A stretch of DNA of 7,085 bases from Actinomycetota bacterium (GCA_028275245.1 JAPWVA010000057.1:1-7085); one strand, 5' to 3'; numbered from the stretch's first letter, positions 1 to 6,042 are shown. Notes: generated by a model from the sequence alone, not told the origin. Program-made: numbers and translations.

Positions 1-1143
1 CCTGGCCAGGGCGAGAGCGGTGTTCCTCCGCACCACCGGGTCAGTGCTCGCCAGTGCATCAGCCAGGTATGGGAGGAGGGACTCGTCGGCGATCTCCCGG
101 GCAAGGTAAGAAGCCTCTCTCCTCACTGCCTCGTCGACATCCGATAGGAGCTCCATCACCTTGGCCTTGACGCGGTGTCCGCGGGCGGATATCAACCTAG
201 CCACTTCCTTCCTGTCTTCCCCCCCGCGGCCCGAAAGCTCTCTCACCACCAGTGGCACTACGCCTTCTCCCTGTTCCAGGACCTTGCCCCATTGCCCGTG
301 TTTGAGCAGGAACTCTATCCTCTCCTCCTTCTCCAACGGGGCCCACCCAAGCCCTGCCAGCGCCCTCTGGGCATGCTCCCTCACCTTTTCATCGTGGTGC
401 TTCAAAAGTCCCTCCAGAGAGGAAACGGCTTTCTTATCCCCTATCTCCACTAGGGCCCTTTCAGCTGCTTCCCTCACCCCCTCGCTTTCGTCCGACAGGG
501 CGCTGACCAAAGTGGGTACCGCCGAGCTGTCGCCGATCACCCCGAGGGCCACCGCCGCATCCATCCTCGCCCGTGGATCCTCGTCCTCCTCCAGGGTCTT
601 CACCAGTGAACGCACCACCGCCCCACCCAACTTCTGCAACGCCCACCTGGCACCCCAGCGTACCGACTCGTCCTCATCTCCCAAGGCCTGCACCAGTGGT
701 CTCACTGCCCTCACATCACCGATGGAACCGAGGACCATGGCGATCTTCGACTTAGCCTCTCCCTCCTCGGTGGCGAAGGCGTCCAGGAGCGAATCGAGGA
801 CCTGTCTTCCCATTTTTTCCAGGGCCCAGGCCGCCTTCCAGCGCACCTCGCCCTCCTCGTCCTTCAAGGCTTGGACCAGTGGCCTCACCGCTGGCTTCCC
901 TATCTCCCCCAGGGCCCAGGCGGCCGCCCACCTGACGTCCTCGTTGGGGTCCCTGAGCGCATCCACCAGTGCCTTCACGGCGCCAGCATTCTTGAGTTTC
1001 CCCAGGGCCAGGGCGGCGTTGACCCTGATGCCATGGTCCTCGTGGCCAAGGGCCTGTATAAGCCCTTCCACGTCCCTCTTCGCCTCCATCTTCTCCACGT
1101 TGGGCTTGAAAAACCTGGGGCCTCTGAATCTTATGGGACTCAC
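1..1143 (-). CDS. HEAT-repeat protein, C-terminus outside the window
   Basis: Reverse-strand reading gives 381 uninterrupted codons from a GTG at 1143 to the window edge, with no stop. After about 22 basic N-terminal residues come roughly ten HEAT (PBS-lyase-like) repeats of about 31 aa, with the pattern A-V-x-x-L-V-x-A-L-x-D-x-x-x-x-V-R-x-x-A-x-x-A-L-x-x-I-G. Eight are contiguous (residues ~22-266). A divergent segment follows (~267-323, starting GWAPLEKEERIEFLLKHGQW, a linker type seen in other HEAT proteins), then two more repeats. Three repeats carry Trp at the start of the second helix (RWAAAWAL, RWKAAWAL, RWGARWAL). No signal peptide or membrane segment is visible, so a cytosolic protein-binding scaffold is inferred; the partner is unknown. 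GTG 1143 is preferred because a purine-rich GGGGGAG lies 5 nt upstream and no other ATG/GTG/TTG occurs between it and the upstream in-frame TAA. Long plus-strand frames here are antisense shadows. Confidence 0.9.
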   Translation of the reverse strand, partial: MSPIRFRGPRFFKPNVEKMEAKRDVEGLIQALGHEDHGIRVNAALALGKLKNAGAVKALVDALRDPNEDVRWAAAWALGEIGKPAVRPLVQALKDEEGEVRWKAAWALEKMGRQVLDSLLDAFATEEGEAKSKIAMVLGSIGDVRAVRPLVQALGDEDESVRWGARWALQKLGGAVVRSLVKTLEEDEDPRARMDAAVALGVIGDSSAVPTLVSALSDESEGVREAAERALVEIGDKKAVSSLEGLLKHHDEKVREHAQRALAGLGWAPLEKEERIEFLLKHGQWGKVLEQGEGVVPLVVRELSGRGGEDRKEVARLISARGHRVKAKVMELLSDVDEAVRREASYLAREIADESLLPYLADALASTDPVVRRNTALALAR

Positions 1144-1228
1144 CTGATCTCCCCCTTCACGAGAAACACGAATCCTTTCCGCTCTATCTTTTCGTACGAA
1201 ACCCCCGACTTCGTCGATATTCCTACAT

Positions 1229-1250
1229 TAACCTTATAATATATCTAATG
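1229..1250 (-). promoter_or_regulatory. Possible promoter -10 region of the HEAT-repeat gene
   Basis: An AT-rich island about 90-110 bp upstream of the HEAT-repeat start reads TATATTATAAGG on the minus strand, which offers TATATT or TATTAT as a -10 element. No recognisable -35 hexamer lies 16-18 bp upstream, so this is a weak call based on base composition and position. The same island contains TATAAT on the plus strand (1235-1240). Confidence 0.25.
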
Positions 1251-1324
1251 ACGTACGCCTTCCGCCACTTCATCTCCCGGACCGCGGCTGATCTCGCGGT
1301 TCGCGCAGGGTGATTTCGCGGGCA

Positions 1325-1421
1325 CTGGAAACGGTACTGCCGACGGCAAAGGGCTGGGGTGGTGAGTGGCTCAAACGCGGCTAAGGTGATCGACCTGAAA
1401 ACGGTACCGCCGACGGTAAAG
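1325..1421. repeat. Two imperfect 27-bp direct repeats, 70 bp apart
   Basis: Unit 1 at 1325-1351 and unit 2 at 1395-1421 match at 24 of 27 positions; all three differences are transitions. The shared core is AAACGGTAC-Y-GCCGACGG-Y-AAAG. Each unit contains a small inverted repeat (GCCG-A-CGGC in unit 1; ACCG-CCGA-CGGT in unit 2). Unit 2 also contains the palindrome CGGTACCG. Similarity continues loosely on both sides: GGGTGGTG follows each core, and GGTGAT precedes each at 22 and 16 bp. This could be a tandem duplication or paired binding sites for a regulator. Two copies are too few, and too imperfect, for a CRISPR array. Confidence 0.7.
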
Positions 1422-1471
1422 TCGAGGGTGGTGGACCGGAAAAGGGTGCAAGACGCTGGTCGTGCTGCTGC

Positions 1472-1505
1472 TATAATTTAATACGTCATGACTACCATGT
1501 ATAAT
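1472..1505 (+). promoter_or_regulatory. Two TATAAT boxes upstream of the DivIVA-domain gene
   Basis: Perfect -10 hexamers TATAAT occur at 1472-1477 and 1500-1505, about 100-130 bp before the gene start, in an otherwise GC-rich setting. The second has a weak -35 candidate, TTTAAT at 1477-1482, with a 17-bp spacer. The first has no clear -35. Position and composition suggest the promoter of the downstream gene, but which hexamer is used cannot be decided from the sequence. Confidence 0.35.
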
Positions 1506-1587
1506 TTGGGGGAAAAGGCAAGGGAACAGGCATCGGGTTGGGGGATGTTTTTTTGAGTGAAGATGGACGGGAAGGCCTCGGTAAGGA

Positions 1588-1596
1588 AAAGGAGGA
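1588..1596 (+). promoter_or_regulatory. Strong Shine-Dalgarno that fixes the GTG start of the DivIVA-domain gene
   Basis: An AAAGGAGGA-type ribosome binding site ends about 8 nt before GTG 1604 (GGAGG at 1591-1595). The in-frame ATG at 1598 is only 2 nt from GGAGG, which is too close. Starting at 1604 gives M-A-I-T-P-M-D-I-H, aligning residue for residue with the family N-terminus (M-P-L-T-P-x-D-I-H). Confidence 0.75.
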
Positions 1597-1603
1597 GATG
1601 AAG

Positions 1604-2218
1604 GTGGCCATCACTCCCATGGACATCCACTTGAAGGAATTCCGCACGGCACCGGCAGGGGGCTACGACAAGGAGGAAGTGGACTCCTTCCTGGACCTGG
1701 TAGCCGACGAGCTCGAGAAAGCACAGAACAGGGTCAGGGAACTGGAGGAGGCACTGGAGGCCATGAAGGCCAAGGTGCTTCATTATGAGGACATGCAGCA
1801 AACCCTCCAGACCGCGCTCACCAGCGCCCAGAAGAGCGCGGGCGATATCCTCCAGGAAGCCAGGAACCAAGCGGCGGCCATCATCAAGAGGGCCCAGGAA
1901 AGGAGCGAGCGTATCCTCCAGGAGATGAGGAAGGAGAAGGAGAGCATCCTCTCATCTTTCTTCGCCCTCAGGGACCAGATAGTGGACCAGATACCCCAGA
2001 TGAGGGAAGTGATGGAGAAGAGCTTCTCCCTTATCCAGGAACTGGAAACCCAGGCCAGGAAAGCCCTGCTCAGGGACTTGGAACGGGAGATACTTGGATC
2101 GCCGGAGCCGGAGGTCCCAAAGGCCGGCGAAGAAGTCACCCATGAGGAACCCAAGGAAGGGGAAAAGGCTGAGGAGAAACCCGTGGAGAGGCCCGTAGAG
2201 GAGAAGACCATCTGGTAA
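1604..2218 (+). CDS. DivIVA-domain coiled-coil protein
   Basis: The product is 204 aa. Residues 1-~45 form a DivIVA N-terminal domain (MAITPMDIHLKEF, then GGYDKEEVDSFLD). Residues ~40-165 are heptad-rich and strongly predicted as coiled coil (VADELEKAQNRVRELEEALEAM onward). The last ~35 residues are a Glu/Lys/Pro-rich, probably disordered tail. DivIVA-family proteins are cytoplasmic scaffolds that gather at curved membrane, septa or poles and recruit cell-division or cell-wall enzymes; that role is inferred here from family membership. In Bacillus DivIVA the loop between F13 and the GYD motif carries the membrane-inserting Phe17-Arg18; here the equivalent positions are Pro-Ala in RTAPAGGYD, so membrane contact must differ. 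DLVADELE resembles the DLVENELT of actinobacterial Wag31. The gene stands alone and converges on the ThDP operon. Whether it is the main DivIVA or an accessory paralogue cannot be told. Confidence 0.88.
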   Translation: MAITPMDIHLKEFRTAPAGGYDKEEVDSFLDLVADELEKAQNRVRELEEALEAMKAKVLHYEDMQQTLQTALTSAQKSAGDILQEARNQAAAIIKRAQERSERILQEMRKEKESILSSFFALRDQIVDQIPQMREVMEKSFSLIQELETQARKALLRDLEREILGSPEPEVPKAGEEVTHEEPKEGEKAEEKPVERPVEEKTIW

Positions 2219-2236
2219 GCTTCCTTACAAGGACTA

Positions 2237-2271
2237 AAACGACGGGGAGGGACCGTTCCTCCCCGTCGTTT
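2237..2271. terminator. Bidirectional-type terminator stem-loop between convergent genes
   Basis: A perfect 14-bp stem (AAACGACGGGGAGG at 2237-2250, complement at 2258-2271) encloses a 7-nt loop. It lies 18 bp after the DivIVA-domain stop and 42 bp beyond the stop of the minus-strand ThDP gene. The stem is GC-rich, and its A/T end gives a short T run in each direction (TTT on plus, TTTT on minus). The convergent placement strongly suggests it terminates both transcripts. Confidence 0.85.
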
Positions 2272-2313
2272 CATGTCCGTCTCAGGCCTCGGAGGATGGC
2301 CCACCGCCTCGCC

Positions 2314-3885
2314 TCAGGACCCGAACTCGGTGAGGTCCATCACCACGGTGCCCGCCCCGGCTTCGTGATCCTTAAGGGCGGCCCACAACTCCCCCTCGGT
2401 AGTCACCTTGTACCCGGAAACGCCGAACCCGTCGGCTACCGACTTCCAGTCGTAGGGCTCCCCCACCACCGCCACCACCACTGGGATGTTCTCCCGGCGG
2501 GAGGTCTCCAGTTCCCTCATATGCTGGAAGAAGGCCTCCCCGTCGCAGAGGGCGATGACTCGCCCCCGCGGGAAGGCCAACTTGATCCCGAGGGCCATGG
2601 GGAGGCCGTAACCTATGCCCTCCATTCCCGGGGAGAAGAAACGGCTGTTGCAGGTCCCGGGGGGGCACAGCACGGAGCCCCAGTAGAACGACCTCTCGCC
2701 GTCCAGCACCAGCCGGTCGGCGGGGGAGATGGCTGCTCCCAGGGCCATGATAGCCCTACCCGCCCTGTCCCCCCGAGCGTCGGAGGCGAGAGCCTGGCAG
2801 GATCGGAGGTACTCCTCTCGGCAGAACTCGGTCCATCTCTCCCTGGCCGAGGACTCACCAGTAAAACCCCCCTCCAGCACCCGGCAGAGGGATATCGCGT
2901 CGCCCGCCAGGCCCATCTTCACTTCCCTGAAAACCCCCAGTTTCTCCGGTTCCGGTGAGGTCTGCACCAGGGCTATGCCCCTGCCCCCCACCCTCTCCGC
3001 CAGTTCCCCCGTTTCCTCCAGGGTGGTGCCCAGGGCCAGTATCAGATCGGCTTCCGTCAGAGCCCTTTCCGTCACCGGCAGGGCGGAATGGCCCATGAGC
3101 CCGGCATAGGACGGGTCCTCCCCCGAGGCCGCCGACACCGCGCCTTTCGTGCAGAAAACGGGGGCTTGGAACCTGTCGGCAAGCCTCGCCAGGGCATCCC
3201 ACCCCCCTTGCCGCAACACGCAGGTTCCCGCCACGATCACCGGGCGCTCCGACTTTTCTACAGCTGAGAGCACTTCGCGCAGGGAGGCCCTCTCGGGTAG
3301 ATAGCTCCCGGTGAAATAAGTGCTTCCCGGCGGAGGCAGTAGTCTCCTGAGCCTCCCCTCGGTCACAGGGTGGAACTCGTAGAAAATATCCACGGGTACA
3401 TCCACGTGTACTGGGCCCATCTCTCCAGATAGGGCCTCCCGCACCGCCCTTGCCATCAGCTGCGGGATCCTCTTCCAGTTGTAGATTATGCAGTTCCAGC
3501 GGGTTATCCCCTCCATCATCTCGCCCTGGTAGCACCCTTGAAGGGATTCCTGGGCCGGGTACATCTTCCAGGTCTGCACCTGGGGGGAGATGGAGATGAT
3601 GGGCACGTGGTCACCCCAGGCATACCCGGTACCCGCCGCGGCGTAGATTATCCCGGCCCCCACGGTGGACATATTCACAGACACCCTCCGCGAGGACCGG
3701 GAATAACCGTCGGCCATCATGGCGCCCGCCGCCTCGTTACGGGGAACCACCAAACGCAGCCTGGGATCCCTCCCCACCGCGTCGAAGAGGGGGAGCAGCT
3801 GCCCGCCCACTATCCCCACGAACAGCTCCACCCCTTCTTGCGCCAGTGTCAGGGCGATCAGGTCCCCTCCGTTCATGAGTTTCAC
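2314..3885 (-). CDS. ThDP-superfamily protein with degenerate cofactor-binding (PP) domain; predicted partner subunit
   Basis: The product is 523 aa from GTG 3885 (526 from GTG 3894), with the three-domain plan of acetolactate synthase-like enzymes. The PYR domain (residues ~1-165) keeps the GG element (GIVGGQLLPLFDAV) and the catalytic-Glu region (RNEAAGAMMADGYSR, Glu51). The central domain (~190-340) is recognisable (ERPVIVAG...). The C-terminal PP domain (~375-523) aligns up to GMEGIGYGLPMALGIKLAFP, but the metal/diphosphate motif is eroded. GDG is CDG, and the usual N-D/N-G is G-E-P (VVAVVGEPYDW). About 25 residues that normally follow and cover the active site are absent compared with the upstream neighbour. 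The chain is therefore unlikely to bind Mg-ThDP in its own PP domain. It lies 24 bp after the stop of the other ThDP protein, so the two are almost certainly co-expressed. I infer a partner that supplies the catalytic Glu to its neighbour's cofactor; a regulatory pseudoenzyme is the alternative. Ten Cys residues are present. Substrate unknown. Confidence 0.85.
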   Translation of the reverse strand: MKLMNGGDLIALTLAQEGVELFVGIVGGQLLPLFDAVGRDPRLRLVVPRNEAAGAMMADGYSRSSRRVSVNMSTVGAGIIYAAAGTGYAWGDHVPIISISPQVQTWKMYPAQESLQGCYQGEMMEGITRWNCIIYNWKRIPQLMARAVREALSGEMGPVHVDVPVDIFYEFHPVTEGRLRRLLPPPGSTYFTGSYLPERASLREVLSAVEKSERPVIVAGTCVLRQGGWDALARLADRFQAPVFCTKGAVSAASGEDPSYAGLMGHSALPVTERALTEADLILALGTTLEETGELAERVGGRGIALVQTSPEPEKLGVFREVKMGLAGDAISLCRVLEGGFTGESSARERWTEFCREEYLRSCQALASDARGDRAGRAIMALGAAISPADRLVLDGERSFYWGSVLCPPGTCNSRFFSPGMEGIGYGLPMALGIKLAFPRGRVIALCDGEAFFQHMRELETSRRENIPVVVAVVGEPYDWKSVADGFGVSGYKVTTEGELWAALKDHEAGAGTVVMDLTEFGS

Positions 3886-3890
3886 GGGAC

Positions 3891-3900
3891 TCACCCCTTT
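3891..3900 (-). promoter_or_regulatory. Shine-Dalgarno deciding the start of the second ThDP gene
   Basis: The minus strand reads AAAGGGGTGA, close to the full anti-SD complement AAGGAGGTGA, 5 nt before GTG 3885. That start gives M-K-L-M-N-G-G-D-L, like the usual beginning of the family. The alternative GTG at 3894 overlaps this site and depends on a more distant AGGGGG 10 nt upstream. Confidence 0.6.
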
Positions 3901-3909
3901 GACACCCCC

Positions 3910-5724
3910 TTAACGAAGGTCGAGGTCCAGTAGGACGTTCAACCCGTACTTAGCCCGGCTCAAGAGCCTGCGGTCTATCCTCATCTTCGGTATCCCCACC
4001 GCCCTAAGCGGGTTGATGGGTACCCCCTCGAACTCCACCACGGCGAAGCTGATGAGGTTCTCCGGGAAGTTGTCCGGGTCCGTCACCACGTCCAGCACCG
4101 CCGGCCCGCCCACCTCCATGGCCTCCCGGAAGGCCGGTCCGATTTCCTCCGCCTTGACGACCCGGCTGCCATGGCAGCCGAGGCCCCTGGCGATAGAGGC
4201 GTAATCGATGTCGCCCAACATGGAGCCGAACCTCCTGGCGCCGAAGAAGAGGTCCTGGGCTCCCTTGATCATGTTCCAGGTCCCGTCGTTGAAGATGACC
4301 ACCACGAAGGAAAGTCCCATCTCCCGGGCGGTCACCAGCTCCTGGACGTTGTAGAGGAAGGAGCCGTCCCCTTGCATCACCACCAGAGGCCTTTCCGGGT
4401 CGGCCGCCTTGATGCCTATGGCCAGTGGTATCCCCGAGCCGAGGGTGCCCATCCCCGCCGGGAAAAGGGCGCTCTTGGGCTTGTGGTCCATGCAGAACAT
4501 TCCTGCCCACAAGGCGGTGTTGCCTCCGTCGATGACGAAGAACGTGTCCTCGGGGCAATTCTCCTTGACCGTCTTGGCCAGGAACCCCTGGTGGATCACC
4601 GGCCACCCGCCGTGGGCCTCCTTCTCCACCCTCTCCCTCCACCTTTTCTTCACCCACAGGAGGTGCTCCAGCCATACTTTATGAAGGGGGTTGGGCTTGT
4701 AAATCCCCGCCCCCACCATCTCCAACATCTTTCCGAGCACGGCCTTGGCGTCTCCCAGGATGGAGACTTCCGCCGGCACGTTGAGGGCGATGCGCACCGG
4801 GTCCACATCCACTTGGATGAACCTGATATCGGGGTTCCAGAAGGGAGGCCTACCAAAACCTTCCAATCCTCCCAGGGAGGCTCCCACCGCCATCACCACA
4901 TCCGCCCTGCGAACCGCCCGGTGAAAGGACTCGCCCCCCACGTAGCTGGGGCCCCCGATGTAGTAGGGGTTGTCCCCATATACGCTGCCCTCGCCCGCCA
5001 TGGAGGTGGTGGCAGGTATCTCCAGGGCCCTGACCAGGGCGTCCATCTCCTCCCATGCTTGGGCATGGACCACGCCTCCTCCCGCCACCACCAGCGGTCT
5101 CTCCGCCGATTGCAGGAGCTCCAGGGCTTTCTCAATGAGCCTTTCGTCCCCCTCGATCACCCGGAATTCCAGGTCGCCCAGGCCCTCGGCCACATACTCC
5201 CCGAGGCGCTCCTCCGGGATGTCCAAGACCTCCCCCAGAGCATCCTCGTCCACGTCCAAGTGCACGGGGCCATGACAACCCCTGCCCGCCTCCCGGAAGG
5301 CCTGCCCCACCGCCCCGGGGATCTCCGCTGCCCTCCTGATGCGCCCGCTCCACTTAGAGAAGGGGCGCAGGAAGACCTCCTGAGCGTTGCCCGGGAGCCT
5401 GAAGCCCGGTATCCTATCCCTCCTCGGGGTGATGGCCAGCACGGGGATCTTGTCCCCCCAAGCGGTCCCCATCCCGGCCAGGGAATTGACCATGTCCGCA
5501 GGCGTGGAGGCCATGATCACGGCGGGATGATGGCGATAATAGGTATTTCCGTAAGCCATGAAGGCACCCGATATGTCTCCTCTGGGGGTCACCGCCGTGA
5601 CCCCCTCCCTGGCCGACAGGCTGGAAAGGCAGGGGCCGAGCGCCCCGTCCTTCTTTCCGACCACGAAACGGACCCCGGCCCTGTACAGGCTTTCCGCCAG
5701 CAATTCCGTTCCCTTGATGCCCAT
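3910..5724 (-). CDS. ThDP-dependent enzyme (acetolactate synthase/decarboxylase superfamily) with altered PYR domain
   Basis: The product is 604 aa, normal for the family. Domains: PYR (~1-175), central (~190-345; RPLVVAGGGVV, IQVDVDPVRI) and PP (~365-560), followed by a ~45-residue C-terminal extension. The PP domain is canonical: GMGTLGSGIPLAIGIKAADP, then QGDGSFLYNVQEL (GDG 452-454) and IFNDG (N479, D480, G481). This is the GDG-x25-N-D-G pattern that binds Mg and the ThDP diphosphate in pyruvate-decarboxylase-like enzymes. The PYR domain is unusual: GKKDG replaces the GYPGG-type element, and Asp50 (PRGDISGAFMAYG) sits where the family has its catalytic Glu. ATG 5724 is supported by GAGGAGGTG about 7 nt upstream. 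It is the first gene of a two-gene unit with the 523-aa ThDP protein. Family chemistry is C-C bond cleavage or ligation next to a carbonyl (2-keto acid decarboxylation, acetolactate- or 2-hydroxyacyl-CoA-lyase-type); which one applies cannot be read from the sequence. Confidence 0.9.
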   Translation of the reverse strand: MGIKGTELLAESLYRAGVRFVVGKKDGALGPCLSSLSAREGVTAVTPRGDISGAFMAYGNTYYRHHPAVIMASTPADMVNSLAGMGTAWGDKIPVLAITPRRDRIPGFRLPGNAQEVFLRPFSKWSGRIRRAAEIPGAVGQAFREAGRGCHGPVHLDVDEDALGEVLDIPEERLGEYVAEGLGDLEFRVIEGDERLIEKALELLQSAERPLVVAGGGVVHAQAWEEMDALVRALEIPATTSMAGEGSVYGDNPYYIGGPSYVGGESFHRAVRRADVVMAVGASLGGLEGFGRPPFWNPDIRFIQVDVDPVRIALNVPAEVSILGDAKAVLGKMLEMVGAGIYKPNPLHKVWLEHLLWVKKRWRERVEKEAHGGWPVIHQGFLAKTVKENCPEDTFFVIDGGNTALWAGMFCMDHKPKSALFPAGMGTLGSGIPLAIGIKAADPERPLVVMQGDGSFLYNVQELVTAREMGLSFVVVIFNDGTWNMIKGAQDLFFGARRFGSMLGDIDYASIARGLGCHGSRVVKAEEIGPAFREAMEVGGPAVLDVVTDPDNFPENLISFAVVEFEGVPINPLRAVGIPKMRIDRRLLSRAKYGLNVLLDLDLR

Positions 5725-5828
5725 GGGAACACCTCCTCGTGCCCTTACGGCGTCCCTGTCCCGACCGCGATCGCTTCCTGCCGGAACGGGGTAGAAAGAC
5801 TTCCTCCCGTCTCAACTAACACGATGGT

Positions 5829-5871
5829 TGTCAATGGCCGTTTAATTTTTTACATTTTCTGGCCATTGACA
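5829..5871. repeat. Perfect 11-bp inverted repeat around an AT-rich 21-bp spacer
   Basis: The left arm TGTCAATGGCC (5829-5839) is the exact reverse complement of GGCCATTGACA (5861-5871). The spacer is 21 bp and almost all A/T, so equivalent points of the arms lie about three helical turns apart. Overlapping it, the 10-mer ACACGATGGT occurs as a direct repeat at 5819-5828 and 5869-5878, exactly 50 bp apart. The element lies about 105-150 bp before the ThDP start. It may be an operator for a dimeric regulator or, in the transcript, a stem with a large A-rich loop. A plus-strand TTGTCA / 17 bp / TACATT pair also falls across it. Confidence 0.75.
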
Positions 5872-5923
5872 CGATGGTCCCAGGTCAGCCTGACGATGGA
5901 CTCAGGATACCGACCCCTAGCAT

Positions 5924-5933
5924 TCGGTACCGA
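5924..5933. promoter_or_regulatory. 10-bp palindrome TCGGTACCGA near the predicted transcription start
   Basis: This perfect palindrome lies about 10 bp downstream of the candidate -10 box of the ThDP operon, a typical operator position. Its core CGGTACCG also occurs in the direct repeat at 1402-1409. The role is inferred from position only. Confidence 0.3.
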
Positions 5934-5942
5934 GATGTCACT

Positions 5943-5971
5943 TCTATATCACATCAAAAGCGCCAGGACAA
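5943..5971 (-). promoter_or_regulatory. Candidate sigma-70-type promoter for the ThDP gene pair
   Basis: On the minus strand, TTGTCC (-35, 5966-5971) is followed by a 17-bp spacer and an extended -10, TGA-TATAGA (5943-5951). Each hexamer matches consensus at 4 of 6 positions, and the spacer length and TGn extension are ideal. It would start transcription near 5936, leaving a leader of about 210 nt that contains the inverted repeat at 5829-5871. Confidence 0.45.
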
Positions 5972-6042
5972 GGAATCGGCTTGCAGGCGCAAGACCTTGT
6001 TGAAGCCAACCCGCCCCGCGTGTCGGGAAAGGTGGGTTAGGC
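5968..6042 (-). other. Two consecutive stem-loops downstream of the thioesterase
   Basis: Stem 1: ACAAGG (5968-5973) pairs with CCTTGT (5995-6000), enclosing CTTGC/GCAAG (5980-5984 with 5989-5993). Stem 2: GCC and AACCC (6005-6012) pair with GGGTT and GGC (6034-6042, one bulged base), enclosing CCCG/CGGG (6015-6018 with 6024-6027). Neither is followed by a clear T run on the minus strand. They may end or stabilise the thioesterase transcript 3' end. Stem 1 overlaps the -35 of the candidate ThDP promoter. Confidence 0.4.

Larger units (their letters stand above)
1144..1603. other. Divergent intergenic region with repeats and AT-rich promoter-like islands
   Basis: This 460-bp stretch separates the divergently transcribed HEAT-repeat gene and DivIVA-domain gene. 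I see no convincing coding region. Its two ends are AT-rich (about 1229-1250 and 1471-1506). The middle is GC-rich, with an imperfect direct repeat (1325-1351 and 1395-1421) and a short hairpin (ACCGCG at 1281-1286 pairing with CGCGGT at 1295-1300). The octamer ATGACGTA at 1248-1255 recurs inverted at 1482-1489, so the two AT-rich islands are bracketed by the same octamer. An open frame continues upstream of the DivIVA start to a TTG at 1538, but that extension is not supported by homology. Confidence 0.6.

Noticed and set aside
161..1147. 328-codon plus-strand open frame over the HEAT-repeat gene
   Set aside because: It is Ser/Pro/Ala-rich with no domain; the reverse strand reads as regular HEAT repeats throughout.
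1325..1421. CRISPR array
   Set aside because: Only two imperfect repeat copies exist, with no third unit and no cas genes nearby.
1538..1603. N-terminal extension of the DivIVA-domain protein from TTG 1538
   Set aside because: It adds 22 residues not found in the family, has no good ribosome binding site, and the strong SD at 1588-1596 is ideally spaced for GTG 1604.
4171..6003. 610-codon open frame on the plus strand opposite the 604-aa ThDP gene
   Set aside because: It is His/Pro/Gly-rich without recognisable domains and lies antisense to a clearly conserved enzyme; high GC content keeps such frames open. It also crosses the intergenic region.
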